From a virus: 43,623 nucleotides of DNA. Location: the IMG/VR virus record IMGVR_UViG_3300029448_005133, positions 1 through 43,623 of that record; one strand, written 5' to 3'. Made by a program: the position numbers and the translations under genes. Below are positions 33,948 through 40,641 of the stretch, one piece after another (position 1 is the stretch's first letter; every line of letters starts with the position of its first letter). The notes below the pieces were generated by a model. The model worked only from the letters and a program-made list of their open reading frames with translations. It did no database searches and was not told the DNA's origin.

Positions 33948-34574
33948 AATCCTTTTTGTTTTCTAAACCAAGCAAGCAACGTGTGCTCGAATGGATTCCC
34001 TTCAATATTCTGCACCAACTCTAACATCTGCTTTGCAATATCCCTTATCTCAAGTTGAGCGTGTTCACTATCTCTAAAAGTTATGGAAACTCCTCATATT
34101 GAAAGATACATCTGCTTGTATCTGAGAGTTATAAGTCTTGAAAAACCTTGCGGCTTCTTTTGCTCTTTTTCTCCCAAGCTCCTCTTGTATGTCAGCCAAA
34201 CATTCGTGGTATAGCGAGTCTGAAGTCTGTGTATGCAAAAACAACTTGCGCTTCCACTTGTCGGGAAAGTCAACAGGCACATAGACCTTATCTTCTTTAA
34301 GTTCTTTGTATCTAGCCGACTCTGCATTTAGAGACGATATGCGGTGCTTTAATAAGTGTATGTGACTAGCTATATCACAATCCACCAGAAAGTGCACGAT
34401 ACCTTTTTCAAATGGCGTCTCATGACCATCTCTCCATAGCGTATTGATAAGCTTAGGTATACGTGCTCTTTTTTCGTCGGTTAGTTCTCTCGACGTAGAT
34501 GTCCAAGCACTACAAGCAATGACCTCGTCACTGCCGTAGTGTCCTAATAATTTAACTGAATTTGCTCTTACCAT
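33944..34574 (-). CDS. thyX: FAD-dependent thymidylate synthase ThyX, split by a +1 frameshift
   Basis: ThyX converts dUMP to dTMP using FAD. The first frame (34574-34074, 166 residues) has HETPFEKG at 51-58 and the ThyX motif KHRISSLNAESARY at 76-89, then stops at TAG (34076-34074) after SFNMRSFHNF. In the +1 frame the sequence continues with RDSEHAQLEIRDIAKQMLEL and 23 more residues to a TGA at 33946-33944 that overlaps the nrdA ATG. This continuation is the conserved ThyX C-terminal part (LRxxxHAQxEIR) holding a dUMP/FAD-contacting Arg. Together it would be about 209 residues. The join is TTT-TAG with a preceding or overlapping T run, an ideal +1 slip site. Mutation or an assembly error is the alternative. 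Confidence 0.88.
34073..34079 (-). other. Candidate +1 frameshift site in thyX
   Basis: On the minus strand the bases are TTTTAGA: Phe codon TTT, then TAG. Moving one base forward, the same Phe tRNA can re-pair with TTT and the next codon is AGA (Arg), entering the conserved ThyX C-terminal frame. A stop codon in the A site next to a slippery P-site codon is the layout of the bacterial release factor 2 frameshift (CUU-UGA). No clear SD-like stimulator is seen upstream. Confidence 0.5.
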
Positions 34575-35536
34575 ATATCTTCGAAATCTTCTTTCTCATT
34601 TGCTTTTGAGTAATCTGTTGGGCGAATAGCGAAAAAATCTGTATGAGTTACACCACCAGTTAAGTGGTAGAACCATTCAAGATTAGAAGCGCTAGTGCTG
34701 TCATAAGCAAACTGATTATTATGGTCCGCATAACCAAGTTCTGCAATCTTCTCATTGATACGTTTTCTAATAAAATTCTTTAAATCTTCTGCTTTAAGGT
34801 TCTCAATGTCACCTTGTTCAAACATCTTATCGATGTATCGCTCTTCTAAGTCAAGCATAATAGATGCCGCATCCAAAACATCTTGCTTCACCTGGTCTTT
34901 TAATTCAGGCATTTCTTCACACATGTGTCTAAACAACTGACAACCCATCTTAGAATGTAAAGACTCATCTCTAACACTCCATTTCATCTGTTGTCCGATG
35001 CCTTTGAGTAAGTTACGGAGCTGAAACGAATAAAGCACTGCAAAAGCAGAATACAACGATACTCCCTCAGCAAAGGCTGAAAACAAAGCCAACGACCTTG
35101 CAATACCTACTGGGTCATTGCCCTCGTAGCTTACAAGATTGTCGAATCTATCAGCAGTAGCTGGTTCGTGTAAGAAAGCATCAAAGTCCTCCAACCCAAG
35201 AGTTTCATTAAGATAGCTATAAGCTACCGCATGAATAGTCTCTTGAGAGCCGAACATCATTGCCATCTGTTGTATTTCATGTTTTGGAAACCAAGACACA
35301 ACTTTTTGCGTCCAGTAATCAGAAACTGCACACTCAGTTTGAGCAAATCCAAGTAAGATGTTACCCACTAAATTCTTTTCAGAGTCTGTCAGCTTTTCAT
35401 TCCAATCTTTAACATCTCCAGACATTGGGATTTCTGTGTGAAGCCAAAATGCCTGTGCTTGTTTTAACCATCCTTCTGTATAATAATCTGGATACTCGAA
35501 TGGTTTGTAAGGTATCCTTTTGTCAAATAATCCCAT
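34568..35536 (-). CDS. nrdB: Class I ribonucleotide reductase, small (beta) subunit
   Basis: 322 residues, normal length, helical. Metal ligands by comparison with E. coli NrdB: Glu68 (position of Asp84), Glu99 and His102 in QETIHAVAY (Glu115/His118), Glu157 in FAEG (Glu204), and Glu191 and His194 in RDESLH (Glu238/His241). Tyr106 lies at the radical tyrosine place (Tyr122). Glu instead of Asp as first ligand is a feature of some class I subclasses such as Ic, but those replace the Tyr with Phe, so the subclass is not settled. The acidic C-terminal tail EKEDFEDIW would bind NrdA. It is the first gene of the nrdB-thyX-nrdA-trx run and overlaps thyX by 7 bases. Confidence 0.96.
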   Translation of the reverse strand: MGLFDKRIPYKPFEYPDYYTEGWLKQAQAFWLHTEIPMSGDVKDWNEKLTDSEKNLVGNILLGFAQTECAVSDYWTQKVVSWFPKHEIQQMAMMFGSQETIHAVAYSYLNETLGLEDFDAFLHEPATADRFDNLVSYEGNDPVGIARSLALFSAFAEGVSLYSAFAVLYSFQLRNLLKGIGQQMKWSVRDESLHSKMGCQLFRHMCEEMPELKDQVKQDVLDAASIMLDLEERYIDKMFEQGDIENLKAEDLKNFIRKRINEKIAELGYADHNNQFAYDSTSASNLEWFYHLTGGVTHTDFFAIRPTDYSKANEKEDFEDIW

Positions 35537-35548
35537 ATAAGTTGTTTG

Positions 35549-35764
35549 TTAAAAATTCTTAAAAACTACGTAGTTTATTATTGCTGGAGCTACAGTGTAA
35601 ACAATGTCTAAAATTTCTGGCGTTCCTTTGCCCGATAACTTATCGTAAACCTCTTTAGCTACTGCAATAAACAAGGTTAAAAATATACCATAAAAACCGA
35701 TTAACGCGATTGATAATGATATAAAATAACCTATCATAAAATGTTTTAATTTGTCGTGTGCCAT
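35549..35764 (-). CDS. Small membrane protein with DKxKH motif
   Basis: With the ATG at 35764 it has 71 residues and starts MAHDKLKHFMIGYFISLSIA. The upstream in-frame ATG at 35791 falls inside a terminator hairpin, so I reject it. Two hydrophobic segments (about 9-38 and 50-68) flank AKEVYDKLSGKGTPEILDI. The DKLKH...G...KE.YD pattern resembles small phage/bacterial membrane proteins of unknown function, where His and Asp/Glu are conserved. It ends 12 bases before nrdB and is possibly cotranscribed with it. A lysis or envelope role is possible, not shown. Confidence 0.65.
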   Translation of the reverse strand: MAHDKLKHFMIGYFISLSIALIGFYGIFLTLFIAVAKEVYDKLSGKGTPEILDIVYTVAPAIINYVVFKNF

Positions 35765-35775
35765 ATTTTGCAGAT

Positions 35776-35807
35776 AAAAATACCCGTGCAACCGAAGCTA
35801 CACGGGT
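35776..35807 (-). terminator. Intrinsic terminator upstream of the nucleotide operon
   Basis: On the minus strand ACCCGTG (35807-35801) pairs with CACGGGT (35788-35782) across a 12-base loop, followed by A and then TTTTT (35780-35776). It lies after the holin-like gene ending at 35829 and before the next ATG at 35764, dividing the minus-strand genes into two transcription units. Confidence 0.85.
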
Positions 35808-35828
35808 GTTAATTAATTGATAGTCAGC

Positions 35829-36095
35829 CTATTTCAAGCCAATTTTCGCTTTTAGTCGTCCGTAAACAGCCACAGCTTGTCCTACAAAGAACATGACAGC
35901 CGAAATAACTTCGTCTGCTCCAGTAGCTAATTCATCGGCTCCTGTCATAGTAGAATCTACTGCTCCAGCTACATCTACGCTACCATTAGTTAGTGCGTAA
36001 ACAACTCCAGAGATAGAAGAGATTACTAATCCAATAATTGTTTTTGATTTGTACCAAGATTTAAACTCTGATACCTTGTCTGAAACTTTTCCCAT
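35829..36095 (-). CDS. Holin-like small membrane protein
   Basis: 88 residues. A charged N-terminus (MGKVSDKVSEFKSWYKSK) precedes TIIGLVISSISGVVYALT (TM1, about 19-36). A Gly/Ala/Asp-rich loop follows, then VISAVMFFVGQAVAVYGRL (TM2, about 63-81) and a short basic tail. The KSKT(I)IG...YGRxKAK layout is what I know from two-TM phage holin-like proteins. It is on the replication strand, not with the endolysin, and is bounded downstream by a terminator. It may act as a second holin or another membrane effector. Confidence 0.68.
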   Translation of the reverse strand: MGKVSDKVSEFKSWYKSKTIIGLVISSISGVVYALTNGSVDVAGAVDSTMTGADELATGADEVISAVMFFVGQAVAVYGRLKAKIGLK

Positions 36096-36113
36096 TTGTT
36101 AACGTTTTAAGGG

Positions 36114-36248
36114 TTAATTGTCTATATTTAATGCTACATCGATAAACGGTAAATAAAACACGTATGTCGTGTAGCTTTCTGAATAATAAGTTCTAACACC
36201 GAATAATACTCCGTGGTAGAAACCTAATGATAATTCCCAGTTTTTCAT
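36114..36248 (-). CDS. Small conserved-looking protein, 44 aa
   Basis: ATG at 36248-36246, stop TAA at 36116-36114, 44 residues: MKNWELSLGFYHGVLFGVRT, then YYSESYTTYVFYLPFIDVAL and a short end. It is rich in aromatic residues and alternates hydrophobic with polar. I recognise the MKNWELSLGFYxGxLxGxRTY...YLPF pattern from flavophage micro-proteins. The ATG follows directly on the upstream gene's TAA (36251-36249), so the two are probably coupled. It fills a gap that would otherwise be empty. Confidence 0.72.
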   Translation of the reverse strand: MKNWELSLGFYHGVLFGVRTYYSESYTTYVFYLPFIDVALNIDN

Positions 36249-36419
36249 TTAATATACTTTAATATCGTATTGCTCATACAAAGATACTAAATCTTTATAT
36301 TTTAAACAACCTTTTTGTTTTAAAGACCACTTGATAAATTTATCTATCTGTCTTTTAGTGTATTGTGCTCTGGCTAGTCTTTTTTTCTTTCCAGAATCAT
36401 TTGTACTACTTTGTCGCAT
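36249..36419 (-). CDS. Small basic protein, 56 aa
   Basis: ATG at 36419-36417, stop TAA at 36251-36249, 56 residues starting MRQSSTNDSGKKKRLARAQY, then TKRQIDKFIKWSLKQKG and a Tyr-rich end. Basic and helical. The start lies inside the 3' end of the nuclease gene (46-base overlap in another frame), and the stop abuts the next ATG. Tiling with both neighbours supports it as a real gene. The function is unknown; the Lys/Arg-rich helix could bind nucleic acid. Confidence 0.6.
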   Translation of the reverse strand: MRQSSTNDSGKKKRLARAQYTKRQIDKFIKWSLKQKGCLKYKDLVSLYEQYDIKVY

Positions 36420-36823
36420 TCGGATTGGTTTTGTGGTTTATAGAGCGTAACCCCTTTTAGGTTAGTCTCTACATACTTTTTAAATAACTTGTAGCGCATA
36501 GGGAAAGACTCATTAGCCCTTCCCTTGCACTCAATAATAAAGCCTTCGCCTACAAAATCGGGGGTGTACTTGACGGGTAATATTTTTTTATTACCTCTAT
36601 TTACAAATTCTCCTTTTCCGTTTGCTTGACGCTCGTATGCGGGTGAAGTGAACTCAAATCCTTCCAGGAGAGTGAAACATTCACCTTCATACTGTGCTTT
36701 GATTTTTGCCTTTTTGAGAGCCATGTACATGTATCTCTCAAGGCCCGACGCAAAATTAATACCATCATACTTAATTTTTTTAGCCTGTACAGGCCCTCTC
36801 TTACTCCTTTTTCTCTTTGCCAT
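36374..36823 (-). CDS. PD-(D/E)XK nuclease (DUF1064/resolvase-like)
   Basis: With the ATG at 36823 it has 149 residues (MAKRKRSKRG); an upstream ATG at 36874 adds a poor 17-residue stretch lying inside the previous gene, so I prefer the shorter form. DGINFASGLERYMYMALKKA (20-39) with Glu29, then YTPDF with Asp89, then FIIECKG with Glu98 and Lys100, form the PD-(D/E)XK active site. This layout matches phage DUF1064 proteins, related to Holliday-junction or T7 endonuclease I-like nucleases. A role in resolving replication/recombination branches or in host DNA breakdown is inferred. Confidence 0.82.
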   Translation of the reverse strand: MAKRKRSKRGPVQAKKIKYDGINFASGLERYMYMALKKAKIKAQYEGECFTLLEGFEFTSPAYERQANGKGEFVNRGNKKILPVKYTPDFVGEGFIIECKGRANESFPMRYKLFKKYVETNLKGVTLYKPQNQSECDKVVQMILERKKD

Positions 36824-37106
36824 TATCGATTTGTTTAAGAACAGCCCTTGTCTTTTCAATATAATTAATAGCATCCATTAGTTCTTCTTGCAGATTTGCA
36901 AGCCAGTAATCCAAAGGATTGTCGTTATTATCAAGACTCGTACCGTATTTTACATATCCTATCAATGACCTTTTAGCTAACTTTCTAGCTACTTGCTCAA
37001 CGATAGGGTCGATAAAGGTAATATCTTTTTTACTTTCTTCCAACTTCTTTGTTATAATAATATTTATAAAATTCAAATACTTTCTCAATGACCTCATCTC
37101 TGCCAT
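36801..37106 (-). CDS. MazG-like/all-alpha NTP pyrophosphohydrolase-like protein
   Basis: 101 residues from the ATG at 37106; a TTG at 37043 would give 80 residues and a much smaller overlap with the preceding gene (14 instead of 77 bases), so the start is uncertain. The core RKLAKRSLIGYVKYGTSLDN, then LDYWLANLQEELMDAINYIE, follows the phage pattern KYGxxL...LxHLQEELLDAxxYIEK, which resembles MazG-family metal-binding helices (ExxD type). A house-cleaning nucleotide pyrophosphatase role is possible. The single EELMDA motif alone is not enough to prove catalysis. Confidence 0.6.
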   Translation of the reverse strand: MAEMRSLRKYLNFINIIITKKLEESKKDITFIDPIVEQVARKLAKRSLIGYVKYGTSLDNNDNPLDYWLANLQEELMDAINYIEKTRAVLKQIDNGKEKKE

Positions 37107-37299
37107 ACATCTTAGGAGAACGATGAACGTTTCTGCCTTTCTTTATAAAGACATGCCAAGGTCCATCCTTTTTAATCTCCTCATGTATTACAATGCCATT
37201 TGCGTGGCACCAATACATAGCCTCTCGGTCTTCTTTGGTCATCTCATACTGTCCCCAGTCGAGGCGTCCATTCGGGTCTAACTTCTTTCTCCAACTCAT
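37030..37299 (-). CDS. Conserved-looking hypothetical protein, 89 aa
   Basis: 89 residues, basic, soluble. EDREAMYWCHANGIVIHEEI (about 23-42) is followed by GPWHVFIKKGRNVHRSPKMY, a beta-type segment, and a helical end FEFYKYYYNKEV. The EAMYWCHxNGI...H.SP..Y pattern appears in my memory of flavophage proteins between primase-helicase and small nucleases. It overlaps the helicase stop by 4 bases (ATGA), so it is cotranscribed with replication genes. No function can be given. Confidence 0.68.
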   Translation of the reverse strand: MSWRKKLDPNGRLDWGQYEMTKEDREAMYWCHANGIVIHEEIKKDGPWHVFIKKGRNVHRSPKMYGRDEVIEKVFEFYKYYYNKEVGRK

Positions 37300-39005
37300 T
37301 CCCAGGGTAGTGCTTTTTCATTTGGTAACTCAATCGGTATAAAACTGCCAGACTTAGGCTCCCATTTGAAGTGCGCTTCAGCTCCGTTCTCTCCAAGGTT
37401 TTGGAACTTAACCTTTAACACCTTGGCCTTCACCGTCTTAGCATCATAGTCCCTGTGGACCAGAATGCCGTGATAGGAAGCATCATACCATTCACCACCG
37501 CCTTTTATGTTGTACATTGTTGGTTCTTCAATCTTGCCTTCAGCATTTTTATACATCTTAGTTGGGTGGGCTACTATTATTACCAACACATCGAACTTCT
37601 TACAGAAAGTTTCAATCTTTTGTAAGTACTCTAAAGTATATTTATTAACATCGTCAGTTTTTGCATCAGTATCACGCACCTTATTATAAGGGTCTATAAC
37701 AAGGCACTTGATACCTTTGCGTTTCACAAGCTCTGCTCCTTTGCGCAAGACAGAATCTAAAGAGTATCTGTCCATCTCAATGAAGAAAAAGTTGTCGTTG
37801 ATGTGAGACGATATGTTATTCCACTTATCAGAACCCACATCGGACTTATCTGGCATACCTTGCCAAAACTTACGAATAAGTTTGTGGGCGTGTAGGTATG
37901 TTGGCTTGTTCTCTGGAGATGCAAATGCAGTCTTCCAACCATAATTTAGATTGTAACCTACAGTCATTTGGTCTACAAAGTCTGACTTACCCGATGACGG
38001 TATACCTGTTACCGTAATAAACTGACCAGTGTAAGTAGAGAATATAGAGTCAAAGTTATCAATACCAATCTGATAGCCAGGCTTAAAACCGTTAAAAACA
38101 AAATCTTCAACATCAGCTTCAATTTCCTTATACGTAAGTACATTCTCAAGGGGTATTGCTTTGGAGGCGTATACACGCTTCGCCAGTTCTTCTTTTCCGT
38201 ATTTTTGTAAGTATTCATTTGCATCTTTGCAGTCTTTAAAGTCAAGTGTATAGCACAATTCTGCCCCCAGTCTACGAACAAGCTCAGATTGTAAAGCTTG
38301 ACCAGCCTCGTCAGAATCAACAGCAATAATAATTTTCTCCTTGTCAGCAAAATAATCTATGCAACTGTCAAGATATTCGAGATTATTACTATTAAGAGTA
38401 GCGCCATTAGGGACACTGATGCAATTTTTAATTCCAGCTTCATGGAAAGAAAGAACATCCATCTCTCCCTCAACGATATATACGCTGTCATAACCATTAG
38501 TTGCATCAATATTGTAGAATACTTTTTCAGCACCCTTGTAGAGTTTGAAGTTTTTTCTTCCATCTCGGTATTTGATGTTAACAAGTTCTCCACCAATGTA
38601 GTAGTTGAATTGAATTGTATTCTCGACCTTGCTTGTCTGTGGCATATACTCAAGACCCTCCCCAACACCTAGGTCAAAGAGAGTCTTGGGTGATATACCC
38701 CTACTTTCAAACCAATCCTTAGCCTTCTGGCTAACGTCCAATTCATCAATAGGCTCTGGTTTGGCATACTCTTTCTGAGCATCCCCCTTACGTTTATAGG
38801 TATGCATCTGAAAGGTTTGATTACAGTTGTGACAAGTACCGAGACCACGCTTCCAATCATACGAAGCGCATTTAAGCTTCTTGTTAGCAGCTTTTCTGTC
38901 ATGAGAACATAGTGGGCAGATTCCTTGCGTCTTGCCTTCTTCTAATTTATGAATGTTAAATTCATCTATCTCAAAACCATTAATCTCGTAAGTCTCAACT
39001 TGCAT
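37296..39005 (-). CDS. Bifunctional DNA primase-helicase (T7 gp4/Twinkle-like)
   Basis: 569 residues with the full domain series. The N-terminal zinc ribbon has Cys30/Cys33 (CPLC) and Cys58/Cys61 (CHNC). The TOPRIM primase core shows VYIVEGEMD with Glu179 and IIIAVDSDEAG at about 225-235. The C-terminal RecA/DnaB-type helicase has Walker A GIPSSGKS at 334-341, Walker B CLVIDPYN, and an AHPTKM segment with the catalytic-type His. It unwinds DNA and lays primers at the replication fork. Fusion of primase and helicase is the T7 plan. SSB is encoded just upstream. Confidence 0.95.
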   Translation of the reverse strand: MQVETYEINGFEIDEFNIHKLEEGKTQGICPLCSHDRKAANKKLKCASYDWKRGLGTCHNCNQTFQMHTYKRKGDAQKEYAKPEPIDELDVSQKAKDWFESRGISPKTLFDLGVGEGLEYMPQTSKVENTIQFNYYIGGELVNIKYRDGRKNFKLYKGAEKVFYNIDATNGYDSVYIVEGEMDVLSFHEAGIKNCISVPNGATLNSNNLEYLDSCIDYFADKEKIIIAVDSDEAGQALQSELVRRLGAELCYTLDFKDCKDANEYLQKYGKEELAKRVYASKAIPLENVLTYKEIEADVEDFVFNGFKPGYQIGIDNFDSIFSTYTGQFITVTGIPSSGKSDFVDQMTVGYNLNYGWKTAFASPENKPTYLHAHKLIRKFWQGMPDKSDVGSDKWNNISSHINDNFFFIEMDRYSLDSVLRKGAELVKRKGIKCLVIDPYNKVRDTDAKTDDVNKYTLEYLQKIETFCKKFDVLVIIVAHPTKMYKNAEGKIEEPTMYNIKGGGEWYDASYHGILVHRDYDAKTVKAKVLKVKFQNLGENGAEAHFKWEPKSGSFIPIELPNEKALPWE

Positions 39006-39022
39006 TGGTAAAAATTTAATTG

Positions 39023-39091
39023 TTAATCTTCTACGGAAGTTACGTTTCCGTTTTCATCTTTTGATATGCTAATGTAGTCATCGTCGAACAT
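39023..39091 (-). CDS. Possible micro-protein, 22 aa, acidic
   Basis: ATG at 39091-39089 overlapping the SSB stop as TGATG, ending TAA at 39025-39023; product MFDDDYISISKDENGNVTSV plus ED. Coupled junctions of this kind join real genes elsewhere in the window, and the ORF fills most of the SSB-to-helicase gap. At 22 residues it could also be chance. Confidence 0.35.
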   Translation of the reverse strand: MFDDDYISISKDENGNVTSVED

Positions 39092-39402
39092 CAGAACGGC
39101 AAATCATCATTAGAACTACTTTGCGGAGCAGAGCTTTGCATAGGTGCACCATCTCTAGGTGGTACTTTTGGCATTACGTCGTTAGTCCAAACGAGTTTGC
39201 AATTACCCAAGTACACTTTAGGAGACTTAGCCTCCCTTTCTTCTTTGGTCTGAGCCATAGTTATACTTGCGTTGTTGCCGAACTTGTCTGGTTCGTCGTT
39301 GATGGTAATGGTAAGGTTTGCATACTTACCCTTTTTACCACTAATAATCTTGTCTTTTGGAACATCGGTAAGACAGATACCGCCACTTAAAATTAAAGCC
39401 AT
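39091..39402 (-). CDS. ssb: Single-stranded DNA-binding protein
   Basis: 103 residues, short for an SSB. The N-terminal ~75 residues look like an OB fold: ILSGGICLTDVPKDKI, GKYANLTITIND, NASITMAQT, then VYLGNCKLVW. A Pro/Ser/Gln-rich linker leads to a C-terminal DDLPF, the hallmark acidic tip with which SSBs recruit partner proteins. It sits between recombination genes and the primase-helicase, as expected for a replication-fork SSB. The OB fold diverges from E. coli SSB, so the symbol rests mostly on tip and context. Preceded by the recurring A/T leader. Confidence 0.75.
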   Translation of the reverse strand: MALILSGGICLTDVPKDKIISGKKGKYANLTITINDEPDKFGNNASITMAQTKEEREAKSPKVYLGNCKLVWTNDVMPKVPPRDGAPMQSSAPQSSSNDDLPF

Positions 39403-39404
39403 GG

Positions 39405-39419
39405 TATATAATTTAATTT
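39405..39419 (-). repeat. A/T-rich leader, copy 1 (upstream of ssb)
   Basis: The 15 bases read TATATAATTTAATTT on the + strand and occur identically at 41057-41071, in both cases just upstream of a minus-strand ATG. It may be a translation enhancer or a promoter element; simple base composition is the alternative. Confidence 0.45.
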
Positions 39420-39565
39420 GTTAAAAAATTGATGATTGAATAAAGCATAGCACAAAAGGAAACTACAAGTACAACCCATGTAATTACATCAGACTGCCTT
39501 GTAACTCCCTTTATTTTTTTATCTCCATATACTCTCATTCCTGTTATTGTTTTATTTTCTTTCAT
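39413..39565 (-). CDS. Single-TM small protein, 50 aa
   Basis: ATG at 39565-39563, stop TAA at 39415-39413, 50 residues. A polar N-terminus (MKENKTITGMRVYGDKKIKG) is followed by VITWVVLVVSFCAMLYSIINF, a clear membrane helix, and a short end. It overlaps the nuclease gene by 14 bases and ends in the leader of ssb, so it tiles its neighbours exactly. Small phage membrane proteins of this kind often target host functions; nothing specific can be said. Confidence 0.62.
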   Translation of the reverse strand: MKENKTITGMRVYGDKKIKGVTRQSDVITWVVLVVSFCAMLYSIINFLTN

Positions 39566-39896
39566 AAGGTTTTGCGTGTCCACTGTTTAGTAATTCTTCT
39601 CCTATATCAATACCTCCTACAATAATCCTACCGAGACTACGACCAAAGCTATCTAGCTTTTCAGACTCAAGTACTTTCTCTTCATGCTCCATCATTCTGA
39701 AGTAGTCAACAATAAAGTCAAGAGCTTCAAGACCACGCTCTTTTTCCTCCTGGTCTTTTGTCCTTATCTCTGGAGTGTCAATCCCGATAAGCCTAACTCT
39801 AGTTTTGTGATACACAGAGAAGCCAAGGTCTACTAAAACCTCAACTGTATCTCCGTCAATCACTTTCAATATTTCTTTTATCCTATAGTTATACAT
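39552..39896 (-). CDS. Staphylococcal nuclease-like (SNase) endonuclease
   Basis: With the ATG at 39896 it has 114 residues; the longer in-frame start at 40025 lies deep in the preceding gene and adds no SNase sequence. KVIDGDTVEV with Asp14, then VRLIGIDTPE with Arg35, Asp40, Thr41 and Glu43, then FGRSLGRI with Arg86, reproduce the SNase catalytic set (Arg35, Asp40, Thr41, Glu43, Arg87 in staphylococcal nuclease). It is a Ca-dependent DNA/RNA nuclease, without signal peptide here, so it acts in the cytosol. It starts one base after the exonuclease stop. Breakdown of host DNA for nucleotides is a reasonable inference. Confidence 0.9.
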   Translation of the reverse strand: MYNYRIKEILKVIDGDTVEVLVDLGFSVYHKTRVRLIGIDTPEIRTKDQEEKERGLEALDFIVDYFRMMEHEEKVLESEKLDSFGRSLGRIIVGGIDIGEELLNSGHAKPYERK

Positions 39897-39897
39897 C

Positions 39898-40641
39898 TTA
39901 TAGTATTTTCGTCTCAATATACTCGTTCGGGTTAAATCCATTAGTGTTGTGATACAAGTTGAAGATGTCAACAGCTTTCTGAACTTTTTCTTCACCGCGT
40001 TGTAATGTTTCATTTGATACTTCAAAGATATTAATTTTTAATGACTTTTTATCAATTACTACGAAAATTAATGGCACACCAAATATATGATTATACAAAT
40101 ATGCTTGACTATCGTAATTGTATTTCTTGGCTGAATAGTAAAAGTTACTAATGTCAGACGTAGACTTGAGATCTATAACAAGCCTTTCATCTTTGTTGAT
40201 GACATCAGCCTTACCTTTCCACATGTGACCATTGATTTCTGCAATACCTGGCATTTCATATAACACTTCAGTTTCTTTGCGTGAACCTATGATGAGGTCC
40301 CTTATGATTGTATTCTTCATAAGGGCATCTCTCATTCGGTACACATGGTCAGCCTCGTGTCTTAGTAGACATATCTCGCCTTCAGACTCCTCTTTGTAGC
40401 GTTTGACGTTACGGTTAGAGGCGTCAATTATTTTGAAGGAATCGAGTTTATGAGGCTCCAAGACGCAAGTATGCAAGTAACTGCCAATGACAAGGTTGAC
40501 GCTACTGACAGATTGTTTCTTAAACTCAAGGGGATTGGTAAATAGTGTGCCAATATCAGAGTTACTAAGGAACTGGTTGCCAAAGTCACCATAATAGTTT
40601 TCGTCGTCTTTGAGTTTCTCAATAATTTCTTCATGTGTCAT
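39898..40641 (-). CDS. PD-(D/E)XK exonuclease, RecE/RecB-nuclease-like
   Basis: 247 residues. RecB-family motifs in order: IGSYLHTCVLEP with His57, GKADVI with Asp146, VIDLKST with Asp157 and Lys159, and YDSQAYLY with Gln179 and Tyr183. This is the exodeoxyribonuclease VIII/YqaJ-like layout that makes 3' single strands for phage recombination. It partners by position with the annealing-protein candidate upstream (TAATG overlap at 40641-40643) and an SNase downstream. Processivity or polarity cannot be judged. Confidence 0.87.
   Translation of the reverse strand: MTHEEIIEKLKDDENYYGDFGNQFLSNSDIGTLFTNPLEFKKQSVSSVNLVIGSYLHTCVLEPHKLDSFKIIDASNRNVKRYKEESEGEICLLRHEADHVYRMRDALMKNTIIRDLIIGSRKETEVLYEMPGIAEINGHMWKGKADVINKDERLVIDLKSTSDISNFYYSAKKYNYDSQAYLYNHIFGVPLIFVVIDKKSLKINIFEVSNETLQRGEEKVQKAVDIFNLYHNTNGFNPNEYIETKIL

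Noticed and set aside
33948-34073. Treating the stretch between nrdA and the first thyX stop as non-coding
   Set aside because: It encodes the conserved ThyX C-terminus in the +1 frame and is therefore annotated with thyX.
35765-35791. Upstream ATG for the small membrane protein at 35549-35764
   Set aside because: It lies within the stem-loop and T-run of an intrinsic terminator; the MAHDKLKH start fits better.
39897-40025. N-terminal extension of the SNase-like gene
   Set aside because: The 43 extra residues overlap the exonuclease gene and resemble nothing; numbering from the internal ATG reproduces the SNase Arg35/Asp40/Glu43 positions.
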